A stretch of DNA of 64,000 bases from Spirosoma sp. 48-14 (GTDB lineage: Bacteria > Bacteroidota > Bacteroidia > Cytophagales > Spirosomataceae). The translations under genes were made by a program, and so were the position numbers. Every line of letters starts with the position of its first letter. Position 1 is the first letter of the stretch. The notes under the pieces are model-generated. The model saw nothing but the letters and a program-made list of their open reading frames with translations, did not search any database and was not told the DNA's origin. Shown here in pieces: positions 15,150 through 23,570 of the stretch. Location of the stretch: the NCBI RefSeq assembly GCF_001898575.1, contig NZ_MKUD01000063.1:447215-511214 (forward strand), given 5' to 3'.

Positions 15150-16982
15150 CTATACATTCTGCATCGTGCTCAGCTTCCGATAGAACCCTTCATCCAGCGA
15201 TAGCAGTTCGTCGTGGCGACCGCGCTCAACGATACGTCCCTGATTGACGACCAGAATCTCATCGGCATGCTGAATGGTACTCAGTCGGTGGGCAATAACG
15301 AGCGTTGTTCGGTTGGCCATCAGACGCGTCAGGGCTTCCTGAACCAGTTTTTCGGATTCGGTATCGAGGGCCGATGTGGCCTCATCCAGAATCAGAATCG
15401 GCGGATTTTTCAGGATTGCGCGGGCAATGCTGATACGCTGCCGCTGCCCCCCCGATAGTTTGCCCCCTCGATCGCCAATGACAGTCTGGTATCCATCGGG
15501 TTGCGCCATGATGAATTCGTGGGCATTCGCAATCCGGGCAGCTTCCATTACCTGGGCCTCAGTCGCTTTACTACCAAAGGCGATGTTGTTAAAAATGGTG
15601 TCGTTGAACAGAATACTTTCCTGCGTCACAATACCCATCTGAGCCCGTAGGGATGCCATTGTGCAGTCGCGCAGATCCACCCCGTCGATTCGAATATTAC
15701 CTGATGTTGGATCATAAAAACGGGGAATCAGATCGGCAATGGTCGATTTACCGCCACCCGATGAACCAACCAGGGCGATGGTTTTGCCTTTAGTCAGTTC
15801 AAAACTAATGTCGCGCAATACAGGCGTATCTTCATTGTAGGCAAACGATACAGACTGCACCGAAATCCGGTCGCTAAACGTACCCAGTGTAATAGCTCCC
15901 GGTTTGTCCTGAACGGCCGATTGGGTATCGATCAGTTCCAGCACCCGCTCGCCCGACGCTAGCCCCCGCTGCGAACCGCTAAAGGCGTTGGAAATATCCT
16001 TGGCCGGGCGCGTCACCTGCGAGAAAATAGCGATGTAGGCAATAAACTGGGCGGCTGTCAGGTCCGATTGGCCACTCAGTACCAGCGATCCACCGTAGAG
16101 CAAGATTCCGGCTACCACTGCCACGCCCATCACTTCAGAAAAGGGAGAGGCCAGCTCCCGGCGGTTTGCCAGCGACCGAACAGCCTGTCGATAGCCTTCG
16201 TTTTCCTGCCGAAACTTATTGAGAATAAACCCTTCGGCCACAAAGCCTTTTACCACCCGCATGCCGCCAAATGTTTCGTCGAGCAAACTTACCAGGCTAC
16301 TCAGGCGCTGCTGACCTTCCTGAGCATCGCGTTTCATCCGTCGAACCAGGGTAGCAATAAATCCCCCCGAAATCGGGATAACGATGATGGCAAATAGCGT
16401 CAGCTTTACTGAAATGCTCAGTAACGCAATGATGTAGCCGATCAGCAAAAACACTTCTTTCGACCCCGCCGACAATGTATTGGCAATGGAGTTTTCAACC
16501 TCCTGCACATCCGTCGTGATGCGCGACATCAGATTCCCTTTCCGCTCGTTGGAGAAAAAGCCCAGATGCAGGTGAATGGTCCGGCTAAAAACGGTTTCAC
16601 GCAGGGTAGCCACCATCCGGGCCTTGAACGACTCTAGCTGCCTGACTGACAGATACTTAAAAACATTACTCAGTAAAACCGATACGATTATAATACCACA
16701 CACAAATTGGAGAGCGCCGATTTTACCATACTCCTGAAATACCTGAGCAAAGTAATAATTAAAAGCTTCGGTCGGCGATGAAGTAATGGAGGGAGCCGGT
16801 TGATTCAGAAACGCCTGCATCCGTTTGGCATCGACCTGTTCGAACAGGATGCTTAGCAGGGGAATCAGCAGCGTAAAATTAAGTACACCAAACACACTGG
16901 CAATCAGCGACGTCAACACAAATGGCGCCAGGAAGCGACCCAGTGGTCTGGCAAACGAGAGTAATCGACTATATGTTTTCAT
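15150..16982 (-). CDS. ABC exporter, fused permease-ATPase (MsbA/lipid exporter type)
   Basis: This 610-residue half-transporter works as a homodimer in the inner membrane. Six transmembrane helices occupy about 1-330, and the ATPase domain about 365-605. Walker A GSSGGGKST lies near residues 406-414, the signature motif is LSGGQRQRISIARA, Walker B is ILILDEATSALD, and the switch His is in VIAHRLST. The extended first periplasmic loop and overall length resemble Bacteroidota MsbA-like lipid A exporters, but the substrate cannot be fixed by sequence alone. A TATCTTTGC -7 element lies just upstream. It is monocistronic and convergent with the DUF62 gene. Confidence 0.92.
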   Translation of the reverse strand: MKTYSRLLSFARPLGRFLAPFVLTSLIASVFGVLNFTLLIPLLSILFEQVDAKRMQAFLNQPAPSITSSPTEAFNYYFAQVFQEYGKIGALQFVCGIIIVSVLLSNVFKYLSVRQLESFKARMVATLRETVFSRTIHLHLGFFSNERKGNLMSRITTDVQEVENSIANTLSAGSKEVFLLIGYIIALLSISVKLTLFAIIVIPISGGFIATLVRRMKRDAQEGQQRLSSLVSLLDETFGGMRVVKGFVAEGFILNKFRQENEGYRQAVRSLANRRELASPFSEVMGVAVVAGILLYGGSLVLSGQSDLTAAQFIAYIAIFSQVTRPAKDISNAFSGSQRGLASGERVLELIDTQSAVQDKPGAITLGTFSDRISVQSVSFAYNEDTPVLRDISFELTKGKTIALVGSSGGGKSTIADLIPRFYDPTSGNIRIDGVDLRDCTMASLRAQMGIVTQESILFNDTIFNNIAFGSKATEAQVMEAARIANAHEFIMAQPDGYQTVIGDRGGKLSGGQRQRISIARAILKNPPILILDEATSALDTESEKLVQEALTRLMANRTTLVIAHRLSTIQHADEILVVNQGRIVERGRHDELLSLDEGFYRKLSTMQNV

Positions 16983-16989
16983 TCGTGGT

Positions 16990-16998
16990 GCAAAGATA
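16990..16998 (-). promoter_or_regulatory. Candidate -7 promoter element for the ABC exporter
   Basis: The minus strand reads TATCTTTGC, an exact TAnnTTTG match only 7 bp upstream of the ATG at 16982. This would give a very short or leaderless mRNA if that start is right. Confidence 0.5.
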
Positions 16999-17025
16999 AC
17001 TGAAACGTCGGCCCGGCGGAATTTA

Positions 17026-17118
17026 TCTGATTTAGGGATTAAACAGATTTTGCTCGCATTGCGAATCCATACAGCTACAAAATCCTATTCATCCGTAAAT
17101 CCGTTAAATCCCGATTTA
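17026..17118. repeat. Imperfect inverted repeat (GATTTAGGGATTAAA family)
   Basis: The left arm ctgatttagggattaaacagatttt and the right arm aaaatcctattcatccgtaaatccgttaaatcccgatttag are partly reverse complementary, with an inner gctcgca / tgcgaat pair. It lies between the divergent ABC exporter and padR genes. Confidence 0.6.
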
Positions 17119-17170
17119 GACCTATACCTAAGATTTGGAGGTATATAATTTCTTTGTGTATATTTAATGC

Positions 17171-17515
17171 ATGAACACGTCCAATAACTCCTCTTTATTG
17201 AAAGGTAGCCTGTCGGTGATTATTCTACGTCTATTGGAAGATCGTGACAAGATGTATGGCTACGAGATCACGCAGAAGGTGAAGGAACTAACGGCTGGTG
17301 AAATGACCATTACCGAAGGGGCTTTGTACCCAGCCCTGCACAAGCTCGAAGCCGAAGGGTTACTAACTACCGAAACGCAGATTGTGGATGGTCGCGCCCG
17401 TAAATACTACTCGCTCACCAAAACCGGGCATACCGAAGCCGCCGGACGCATCGCCGATTTAACCGCCTTTCTGGAAAACCTGAATCTGGTTCTGAAACTG
17501 AAACCTAGCCTTTAA
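17171..17515 (+). CDS. PadR family transcriptional regulator
   Basis: This 114-residue DNA-binding protein has a winged-helix domain (about 12-90) with the PadR signature: LSVIILRLLEDRDKMYGYEI, then TEGALYPALHKLEAEGLL and the wing ARKYYSLTKTG. A short C-terminal helix would serve in dimerisation. PadR proteins usually repress a neighbouring transporter or envelope-stress gene until a ligand binds. Two membrane-protein genes follow at 2 bp and 4 bp spacing and are the obvious partners. Regulation of its own operon is likely but is inference. Confidence 0.92.
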   Translation: MNTSNNSSLLKGSLSVIILRLLEDRDKMYGYEITQKVKELTAGEMTITEGALYPALHKLEAEGLLTTETQIVDGRARKYYSLTKTGHTEAAGRIADLTAFLENLNLVLKLKPSL

Positions 17516-17517
17516 AC

Positions 17518-18189
17518 ATGTCCCTTTCGAATAAACAAATTACGGCTCTACGGCACGACCTGATCGGGTTGGCGTCTATTACCTACGACGATTTACTAGC
17601 TGAATTAGTTGACCACTATGCTACACTTACCGAACAGAAGATGGCAGCAGGGCAGTCATTCGATGAAGCCAGTAAATGGGCCTGGTTCGAATTAGGTGGT
17701 GGCATAGGCCTTGATCACATACAAAAGGACTATGAAAAAAGTATTGTCCGGCAGGTGCGCATTCAGCATAGGGCCATTCTGAAAAGTTATTTTCGCTGGC
17801 CCACAATTCTATCGACTACCCTGCTGTGTTTGCTTCTTTTCATACTTGTCCCTTTACTCCCTCCCAACACAGTAGCTACCAGTATTTTCTATCTCGCGTT
17901 ATCTCCATTAGTACTGCTGGTTTGGGGGTATTTCAAAAGCGTCGATCAGCGCATTTCAACGGGTAAACTGGTGTGGCAGTACTTTCAAAATCAAGGTATG
18001 ATTCCCATAAACCTATTACAGATCAGCCTCAATCTGACTAATGCCTTTTCTGAAAAAAGCTCACATACTATTCGCAATTTTTTACAAACCTACCCAATAG
18101 TATCTGTCCTGATTTGCCTGCTGACCCTACTGTATAGCCTTAGTTTTGTTCAGCTTTTCTATAAAAAGTTTTATTATAAACTCGCCTAA
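17518..18189 (+). CDS. Membrane protein of the PadR operon, first paralogue
   Basis: This 223-residue protein starts 2 bp after padR stops. The N-terminal cytoplasmic part (about 1-85) reads LRHDLIGLASITYDDLLAELVDHYATLTEQKMAAGQ. It contains the pattern L-x-E-L-x-D-H-Y-x-x-x-L-T-E seen again in the next gene, followed by FDEASKWAWFELGG. Four or so transmembrane segments lie at about 96-115, 120-140, 160-175 and 192-214. The design, a helical prefix domain plus a membrane part next to a PadR gene, resembles DUF1700/permease-prefix proteins. Function unknown. Confidence 0.85.
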   Translation: MSLSNKQITALRHDLIGLASITYDDLLAELVDHYATLTEQKMAAGQSFDEASKWAWFELGGGIGLDHIQKDYEKSIVRQVRIQHRAILKSYFRWPTILSTTLLCLLLFILVPLLPPNTVATSIFYLALSPLVLLVWGYFKSVDQRISTGKLVWQYFQNQGMIPINLLQISLNLTNAFSEKSSHTIRNFLQTYPIVSVLICLLTLLYSLSFVQLFYKKFYYKLA

Positions 18190-18193
18190 AGCC

Positions 18194-18877
18194 ATGCTCA
18201 CTGCTGCCCAACAAGCCGATCTTGATTATCATCTTCGCGAAGTCAATTTGCTCACGAACGAAGAATTGATTCTTGAACTGACCGACCATTATACGGTCGC
18301 CCTTACCGAATACATATCGCAGGGCATGACGTTTGAAACCGCGTTAACCGAGGTTCAAAAAGCCTTTGGGAGTCGAAAAGGGTTACAGAAAATGGAGCGG
18401 CAGTACAACCGGGTAACGTTTGTACACTATGACCAGCGCTGGCAACAGGCATTGGCAGCACAGTTTCAGAAACCGCTCGTATGGCGTCAGACAGCCCCTG
18501 TTTACCTGATGCTACTCGCTTTATCTTTTCTCTGGTATACGCACCAATGGGATTACATCTTTAGCGGAGCGGCACAAGGCTTTATCATAGGAAAACTTAC
18601 TGGGCTGCTCTTGATAGCGTGGCCATACTTGAAAGCCCTATTCAGGCATGGTATCCATAATATCCCTACCGAAGCGCTGTATCTGCTAAAACGACACGGT
18701 GTCATACTCCCAATGTTATATGGTTTAGGTGTCGTCGGATATTACTGGATTCTTCCGGCTTTACCATACCCCTATCAGCCAATCCTGCTTTCATTATATC
18801 TGAGCCTCTTTGGGTTGTATATGCGTACCGGAAACCTAATGTATGAGTCGTTGTATGACACTTACTCAACTCGATAA
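18194..18877 (+). CDS. Membrane protein of the PadR operon, second paralogue
   Basis: This 227-residue protein starts at ATG 18194, 4 bp after the previous stop. The frame is open further upstream, but that part overlaps the preceding gene. The N-terminal domain contains LILELTDHYTVALTEYISQGMTFETALTEVQKAFG, matching the E-L-x-D-H-Y...T-E...F-x-x-A pattern of the gene before it. About four transmembrane segments follow (about 100-117, 126-148, 175-195 and 203-220). The pair looks like an old duplication within one PadR-controlled operon. Function unknown. Confidence 0.85.
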   Translation: MLTAAQQADLDYHLREVNLLTNEELILELTDHYTVALTEYISQGMTFETALTEVQKAFGSRKGLQKMERQYNRVTFVHYDQRWQQALAAQFQKPLVWRQTAPVYLMLLALSFLWYTHQWDYIFSGAAQGFIIGKLTGLLLIAWPYLKALFRHGIHNIPTEALYLLKRHGVILPMLYGLGVVGYYWILPALPYPYQPILLSLYLSLFGLYMRTGNLMYESLYDTYSTR

Positions 18878-18881
18878 AACA

Positions 18882-19943
18882 TCACTGAACTAATCCTGTA
18901 TATAACTCCCAATACGTTTTGGCAACATCAGGCCAGCTAAACGTGGCGGCTCGTCGGCGCAGACGCTCCTGGCGGAGGGGGTTTTGAGCGAAATCCCGCA
19001 GTCCCTCATCCAGGGTTTGGGCCATAGACTCAGGCTCGAAATTTTCAAAATAATAGGCTTCCTTTCCGCCTACTTCGGGTAGGCTGGTGAGCCGGGAAAT
19101 AAACACGGGCTTTCCGAATGTCATGGCTTCGGCTACGGGCAAACCGAATCCTTCCGATAAAGATGGGAACAAGAAGGCCGTACAATGCGCATAAAGCCAC
19201 CGTTTTGTTGATTCATCGATCGAACCCGGCATCAGTAGTCTGTCGGCAATGCCCAGCTTTACCGCCTGCTCGCGAATGTGCTGAGCATAGGGGTGACCAT
19301 CAGGACCAGCCAGTACCAATCGGTAATCTGGAAAGGCCTCCAGCATAGGTAGTAAAGTATGGACGTTCTTTTTTGGGTGAATAACACCCACAAACAGAAA
19401 GAAGGGCGCATCAACCAATGAATCAATCCATGCTGACTTCGGCGGTTCTGTTGGGGTCTCGGCCGGATTAACGGCTACTCCATTTGAAATAACCTGTACC
19501 GGTTTATCGGTCACCAACTGTTCACGAACCACCGATGCTGTATACTGAGAAATGGCGGTTAAGGCCGTCGCTCGATTTACTTTTTTTTGTAAACGAGCTA
19601 GTTTACGGGCTTTGGTAGATTCCGAATAATCCGGTCGTTCAAGAAAATTAAGGTCGTGAATCGTCAGGATGAGTTTTGCCTGACTGGGCAGATAAGCCGA
19701 ATCCTGATGCAAACAATGCCACACATCATATTGACCGGGTATCCAGAATTTGCGAGTCCAGGAGGCTTCTATATAGCTCACCGAACCCCCGAAAATGCCT
19801 GTTTTACCTTCGGGGACCAGAAACATTAGCTGCCATTCGACGGGCGATTGGCGCACAAGTTCCTGACCAAGATGCAAACAGACCTGCCCTAACCCACTGT
19901 TAAGATCACGCAGACGTTCGGTATCGATAAAAAGTGTGGGCAT
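18882..19943 (-). CDS. Glycosyltransferase, GT4-like (family 1 fold)
   Basis: This 353-residue protein starts at MPTLFIDTERLRD (ATG 19943); an in-frame ATG at 19964 would add seven residues. It has two Rossmann-like domains of the GT-B fold. The C-terminal domain shows FLFVGVIHPKKNVHTLL, the nucleotide-sugar site, and the E-x7-E motif in EGFGLPVAEAM. IHDLNFLERPDYS in the middle fits GT4 mannosyl/glucosyl transferases. It probably adds a hexose to a surface glycan or lipopolysaccharide core. It is not in a glycan cluster here, so the acceptor is unknown. It is divergent from hemE. Confidence 0.88.
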   Translation of the reverse strand: MPTLFIDTERLRDLNSGLGQVCLHLGQELVRQSPVEWQLMFLVPEGKTGIFGGSVSYIEASWTRKFWIPGQYDVWHCLHQDSAYLPSQAKLILTIHDLNFLERPDYSESTKARKLARLQKKVNRATALTAISQYTASVVREQLVTDKPVQVISNGVAVNPAETPTEPPKSAWIDSLVDAPFFLFVGVIHPKKNVHTLLPMLEAFPDYRLVLAGPDGHPYAQHIREQAVKLGIADRLLMPGSIDESTKRWLYAHCTAFLFPSLSEGFGLPVAEAMTFGKPVFISRLTSLPEVGGKEAYYFENFEPESMAQTLDEGLRDFAQNPLRQERLRRRAATFSWPDVAKTYWELYTGLVQ

Positions 19944-20033
19944 GTAAAGGCGATTTTTCGGCAAAATTGGCGAATTCTAAAATGGTTTGGGAACACACCC
20001 GACTTCATGGCCTGAAATTTCGCCTTGCCAGCG

Positions 20034-20042
20034 TACTTTTGC
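20034..20042 (+). promoter_or_regulatory. Candidate -7 promoter element for hemE
   Basis: The sequence TACTTTTGC matches TAnnTTTG exactly. It ends 3 bp before the hemE ATG at 20046. An in-frame start at 20025 lies upstream of this element and is therefore less likely. Confidence 0.45.
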
Positions 20043-20045
20043 GGT

Positions 20046-21089
20046 ATGACTTTACAAAATGATCTGCTGCTCCGCACCGCACGGGGCGAACTGACCGAAC
20101 GAGCTCCGGTCTGGATGATGCGGCAGGCCGGGCGCGTGTTGCCTGAGTACCGTGCCGTCCGCGAACAGGCTGGTAGTTTCATCACACTAGCCAAAACCCC
20201 CGAACTGGCTGCCGAAGTGACCATTCAGCCTGTCGATGCGTTTGGTGTCGACGCGGCCATTATCTTCTCCGATATTCTGGTGATTCCCGAAGCCATGGGG
20301 TTACCTTACGAAATGGTCGAGAGCCGGGGCCCTGTTTTTCCCGAAACGGTCCGCACTATGGACGACCTCAAACGGCTACGGGTAGCCGATGCTGAAAGTG
20401 ATCTGGGCTACGTACTGGATGCCATCAAGCTGACCAAGAAAGAGTTGAATGGCCGGGTTCCGCTCATTGGATTTGCCGGGGCGCCGTTCACCATTTTCTG
20501 TTACATGACGGAGGGCAAAGGTTCCAAAACCTTCTCGGTTGCCAAAAAACTGCTCTATACCGACCCCGATTTTGCCCACGCGTTGCTCCAGCAAATTACG
20601 GACAGCACGATTGGCTATTTGCAGGCCCAGATCCAGGCAGGGGCCGATCTGGTACAGATTTTCGATTCCTGGGCAGGTATTCTCTCGCCCGAACAGTACC
20701 GGACATTCTCGCTGCCTTATATCAAGCAAATCTGCGATCTGATCACCGGAACACCGGACCGCGAAGTACCCATCACTGTTTTTGCAAAAGGTGCCTTTTT
20801 TGCCCGACAGGAAATCGGTCAGCTAAGCTGCGATGTGGTTGGCCTGGACTGGAACATGGACCCGCATGAGTCGCGGCAATTGATTCCCGACCGGGTATTG
20901 CAGGGTAATCTGGACCCTTGTGTGCTTTATGCCGATTTCGCCCAGATTCGGGCCGAAGTGAAGCGGATGTTTGATGGTTTCGGTCATCAGCATTACATCG
21001 CCAACCTCGGCCACGGCATCTACCCCGATACCGACCGCGACAAAGCCCGCTGTTTTGTCGACGCGGTGAAGGAACTAGGAGCCGTTTGA
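20046..21089 (+). CDS. hemE: Uroporphyrinogen decarboxylase
   Basis: This cytoplasmic haem-pathway enzyme removes four acetate carboxyl groups from uroporphyrinogen III to give coproporphyrinogen III. It has 347 residues, starting MTLQNDLLLRTARGE. The N-terminal signature PVWMMRQAGRVLPEYRAVR carries the substrate-binding arginines, and DAAIIFSDILVIPEAMG follows. The second signature, GFAGAPFTIFCYMTEG, is present, and the C-terminal NLGHGIYPDTD contains the conserved His. No other haem genes lie nearby. A bidirectional hairpin separates it from the convergent AT-rich pair. Confidence 0.97.
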   Translation: MTLQNDLLLRTARGELTERAPVWMMRQAGRVLPEYRAVREQAGSFITLAKTPELAAEVTIQPVDAFGVDAAIIFSDILVIPEAMGLPYEMVESRGPVFPETVRTMDDLKRLRVADAESDLGYVLDAIKLTKKELNGRVPLIGFAGAPFTIFCYMTEGKGSKTFSVAKKLLYTDPDFAHALLQQITDSTIGYLQAQIQAGADLVQIFDSWAGILSPEQYRTFSLPYIKQICDLITGTPDREVPITVFAKGAFFARQEIGQLSCDVVGLDWNMDPHESRQLIPDRVLQGNLDPCVLYADFAQIRAEVKRMFDGFGHQHYIANLGHGIYPDTDRDKARCFVDAVKELGAV

Positions 21090-21110
21090 TGTTTCATCAG
21101 GTGACTACAT

Positions 21111-21152
21111 GAAAAGTACAAACTGTGACATCTAGTACTGTTTGTACTTTTC
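21111..21152. terminator. Bidirectional terminator between hemE and the AT-rich pair
   Basis: A perfect 13-bp stem, gaaaagtacaaac (21111-21123) and gtttgtacttttc (21140-21152), has a loop of about 16 nt. It lies between convergent genes and suits both. Confidence 0.85.
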
Positions 21153-21188
21153 TCAGGCTGGTTTTATAACTAATCTTATGTAAAGAGA

Positions 21189-21905
21189 TTAATCAAAGAT
21201 CAATTCACATTCAGGTGCTTTTACCTTATACCCCGTTATCTTGCTTTCTTCCAATTTCCGATGTAAGTTCTCCGATATATAATTCCGTATAGATAAAAAT
21301 TGTGTTCCCCAAAAATCTAGTGCTTTATCAAAGTTTTCATTAAACACGAGTTTTATAGCTTTAGGAGCAGGAGGGGTGTTCGTGTATATGTTTTTATAAT
21401 CCTCAAAACTCAGTATTGAAGTACTTCCAAATTGATCTAAAACAGGGTGCCTACTTGCCTGAAAGGCTGATTGGCTAAAATTTACATTAGTCTGTCCTGT
21501 CTCCATCTGGTAGTAAAACCACCAGTAACCGTCTATATGCTTAAGAGTTTTGCCGCGCTTTTCTGGTTGATGCAAAACGACTTTATAAAAGCAATGCTCA
21601 GGTAAATGACAGCTCTCTAAAATGGTTTTCAACCGATCACTGACAAAATAACCTCTTAGGACACCAGCAACGTCTATAAAATCAGTTAAATAAGCGTCTT
21701 TATCCAATGTGATCCCAATCCATTTTGCATCAAAATTTGGTTTATTACCAGCCATGTAGTCGTGAGCATCTTTAATAAATGCCTTCAATTCCTGATGGAC
21801 TAACCAGAATTCTTTAGTAGTCCATGCTTGTGATGTGCCATCCCTGATGCCTATAATTTTAGGGCGGTCGTCCATCTGTAACTGTAGAAATTTTGGACCA
21901 GTCAT
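21189..21905 (-). CDS. Hypothetical protein resembling polymorphic-toxin immunity proteins (DUF1629/Imm11 or Imm43 type)
   Basis: This 238-residue cytoplasmic protein has no signal peptide or membrane helix. The centre reads GVLRGYFVSDRLKTILESCHLPEHCFYKVV and then an aromatic stretch, GYWWFYYQM. The pattern (Y-F-V-S-x-R-L-K-x-x-L-E) recalls DUF1629 and related immunity families, which neutralise secreted toxins. I assign this from memory of the motif and not from a search. Codon use and composition are AT-richer than hemE and rfaE1 on either side. No toxin gene is adjacent. It shares strand with the next gene, 65 bp away. Confidence 0.6.
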   Translation of the reverse strand: MTGPKFLQLQMDDRPKIIGIRDGTSQAWTTKEFWLVHQELKAFIKDAHDYMAGNKPNFDAKWIGITLDKDAYLTDFIDVAGVLRGYFVSDRLKTILESCHLPEHCFYKVVLHQPEKRGKTLKHIDGYWWFYYQMETGQTNVNFSQSAFQASRHPVLDQFGSTSILSFEDYKNIYTNTPPAPKAIKLVFNENFDKALDFWGTQFLSIRNYISENLHRKLEESKITGYKVKAPECELIFD

Positions 21906-21970
21906 GAGTAGTCAGAATGCGTATCGGCCATTGAGATCTGTTATATAAGTGGCAATATGCTAGCTAAGAT

Positions 21971-22432
21971 TCATTTTAGTGAATTAATTGCTTTCCAAAC
22001 AGCATCAACTGTATTCCAAAAACTATTAACCTGTTCTGAGTCTAAATTTGCTTTATAGAATGGAGTGTTATCTGGATACCAATTTGTTGGCGACAAACGA
22101 CCGGCAGTAGGTAATAGTAAATAAGTTTGGTTACACTCAACTTCTAGATCACCCGCTTGACTGCCTCCCACATAGCAATATCGTTTCTCAGTATCCTTGC
22201 TTTTGATATCTGTAAAGCTATTCAACAACACTTTAGAAAAGCCTTTGAAAAAGAGGTAGGCAAAGTCAACGTAAGCTAACTTATTAGTAGGGTTAAGAAC
22301 GTGCTCAGATATGCCAAGATTGATAATTGGCACAAGTATAGAATCCTCTCGAACGACTAATGATCCACGATAACTTTCAGACGTATCGATAGCATCTTCA
22401 ATAGCTGCGAATGCTCTAAACTCTTGACTCAT
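21971..22432 (-). CDS. Hypothetical protein in AT-rich pair
   Basis: This 153-residue protein starts MSQEFRAFAAIEDAID. It is a mixed alpha/beta cytoplasmic protein containing VVREDSILVPIINLGISEHVL, a YCYVGGSQAGDLEVE segment and a Trp-containing C-terminal helix (SFWNTVDAVWKAIN). I do not recognise the family. It is the upstream member of an AT-rich minus-strand pair with the immunity-like gene, both wedged between core genes. That setting suggests a small accessory insertion, such as orphan immunity genes. Confidence 0.6.
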   Translation of the reverse strand: MSQEFRAFAAIEDAIDTSESYRGSLVVREDSILVPIINLGISEHVLNPTNKLAYVDFAYLFFKGFSKVLLNSFTDIKSKDTEKRYCYVGGSQAGDLEVECNQTYLLLPTAGRLSPTNWYPDNTPFYKANLDSEQVNSFWNTVDAVWKAINSLK

Positions 22433-22484
22433 CTCTGTTGTGTAATCAATTATGTGTTAAGCCATAGTCTGATACACTCACAGG

Positions 22485-23486
22485 TCAAGCCAACAGATTC
22501 TCTTTTGCTTCTTCTTTCAATTTAGCTTTGTCGATTGGTACTACGCCAACTGATTCGCAAACCAGTCCACCTCCGAGATTCGACAATCCAGCAATAACAT
22601 GTGGGGGTTGTTTTAGAGCAACACAGCAGGCAGCAATACTGATCACGGTATCGCCCGCACCCGATACGTCGGCAATTTTGCGAATGTGAGCCGGAAGTTT
22701 CTGTTTCTCTCCGTTGAAGTCAATAAATACCCCTCGCTCTGAAAGCGTAATCAGCGCACCCTTTACATTCAGTTGCTGCTTCAGTTGGTCAACAGCGGCC
22801 TGAAATTCGTCGGGGTCATCGACATCAAAATCAACTTTCAATCCCTCGCGTAGTTCTTTCAGATTGGGTTTAAAAAGGGTCGTATTCTGATACGACAGGA
22901 AGTTACGTTTCTTGGGATCAACCACCGTCGGAACGCCCTGTTCATTGGCAAAATCGGTGATTTCGGCAATAGCATCCTTACTCAGAACACCTTTGTCGTA
23001 ATCCTCAAAAATAACGACATGGCAGGTCGGAATCAGACTTTTAGCTTTGTCGATCAGCTTTGCCCGTTCAACCGAAGTGATGTATTTATCAGTCTCGGTA
23101 TCGACACGAACGACCTGCTGTGATCCGGCAATAATCCGCTCTTTGATGGTCGTGATTCGGTCGTCACTACGAATAAGCCCATCGCAGTTTAACCCCCGGT
23201 CACAGAGTTCTTTTTCAAGCTGATCGCCCGACGCATCTGTACCAATTACGGAACAAATAATGGCTTCGGCCCCTAGTGCCTGTACATTGAGCAGTACGTT
23301 TCCAGCCCCCCCCAGTCGCAATTCACGACGGTCGAACCGAACAATAGGAACGGGAGCTTCGGGAGAAATCCGCTCAACATGGCCCCACACGTAGGAATCA
23401 AGCATAACGTCGCCAATGATCAATACGCGTAGATTATCGAACTGATCGAACAATTCATCAAGCGTCATATCCAGAACAGGATTCAT
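22485..23486 (-). CDS. rfaE1: D-glycero-beta-D-manno-heptose-7-phosphate kinase (RfaE1 type, PfkB family)
   Basis: This 333-residue protein starts at MNPVLDMTLDELFDQF (ATG 23486). A ribokinase-fold kinase, it phosphorylates heptose-7-phosphate at C1 on the way to ADP-heptose for lipopolysaccharide core. Key motifs are VLIIGDVMLDSYVWG, SPEAPVPIVRF, the glycine pair in LGGAGNVLLN, NLKELREG, and the catalytic anion-hole DVSGAGDTVIS with its Asp. The cytidylyl/adenylyltransferase half of the fused HldE is missing, as in organisms with separate RfaE1 and RfaE2. It stands downstream of nuoN on the same strand. Confidence 0.9.
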   Translation of the reverse strand: MNPVLDMTLDELFDQFDNLRVLIIGDVMLDSYVWGHVERISPEAPVPIVRFDRRELRLGGAGNVLLNVQALGAEAIICSVIGTDASGDQLEKELCDRGLNCDGLIRSDDRITTIKERIIAGSQQVVRVDTETDKYITSVERAKLIDKAKSLIPTCHVVIFEDYDKGVLSKDAIAEITDFANEQGVPTVVDPKKRNFLSYQNTTLFKPNLKELREGLKVDFDVDDPDEFQAAVDQLKQQLNVKGALITLSERGVFIDFNGEKQKLPAHIRKIADVSGAGDTVISIAACCVALKQPPHVIAGLSNLGGGLVCESVGVVPIDKAKLKEEAKENLLA

Positions 23487-23570
23487 AAATTGAACAGGTT
23501 GTGAATTACAAAGAAACGAAAACAAACGATTCGCCCGGATAGGTTTGCCGACTACTTATAGAACGATGAT

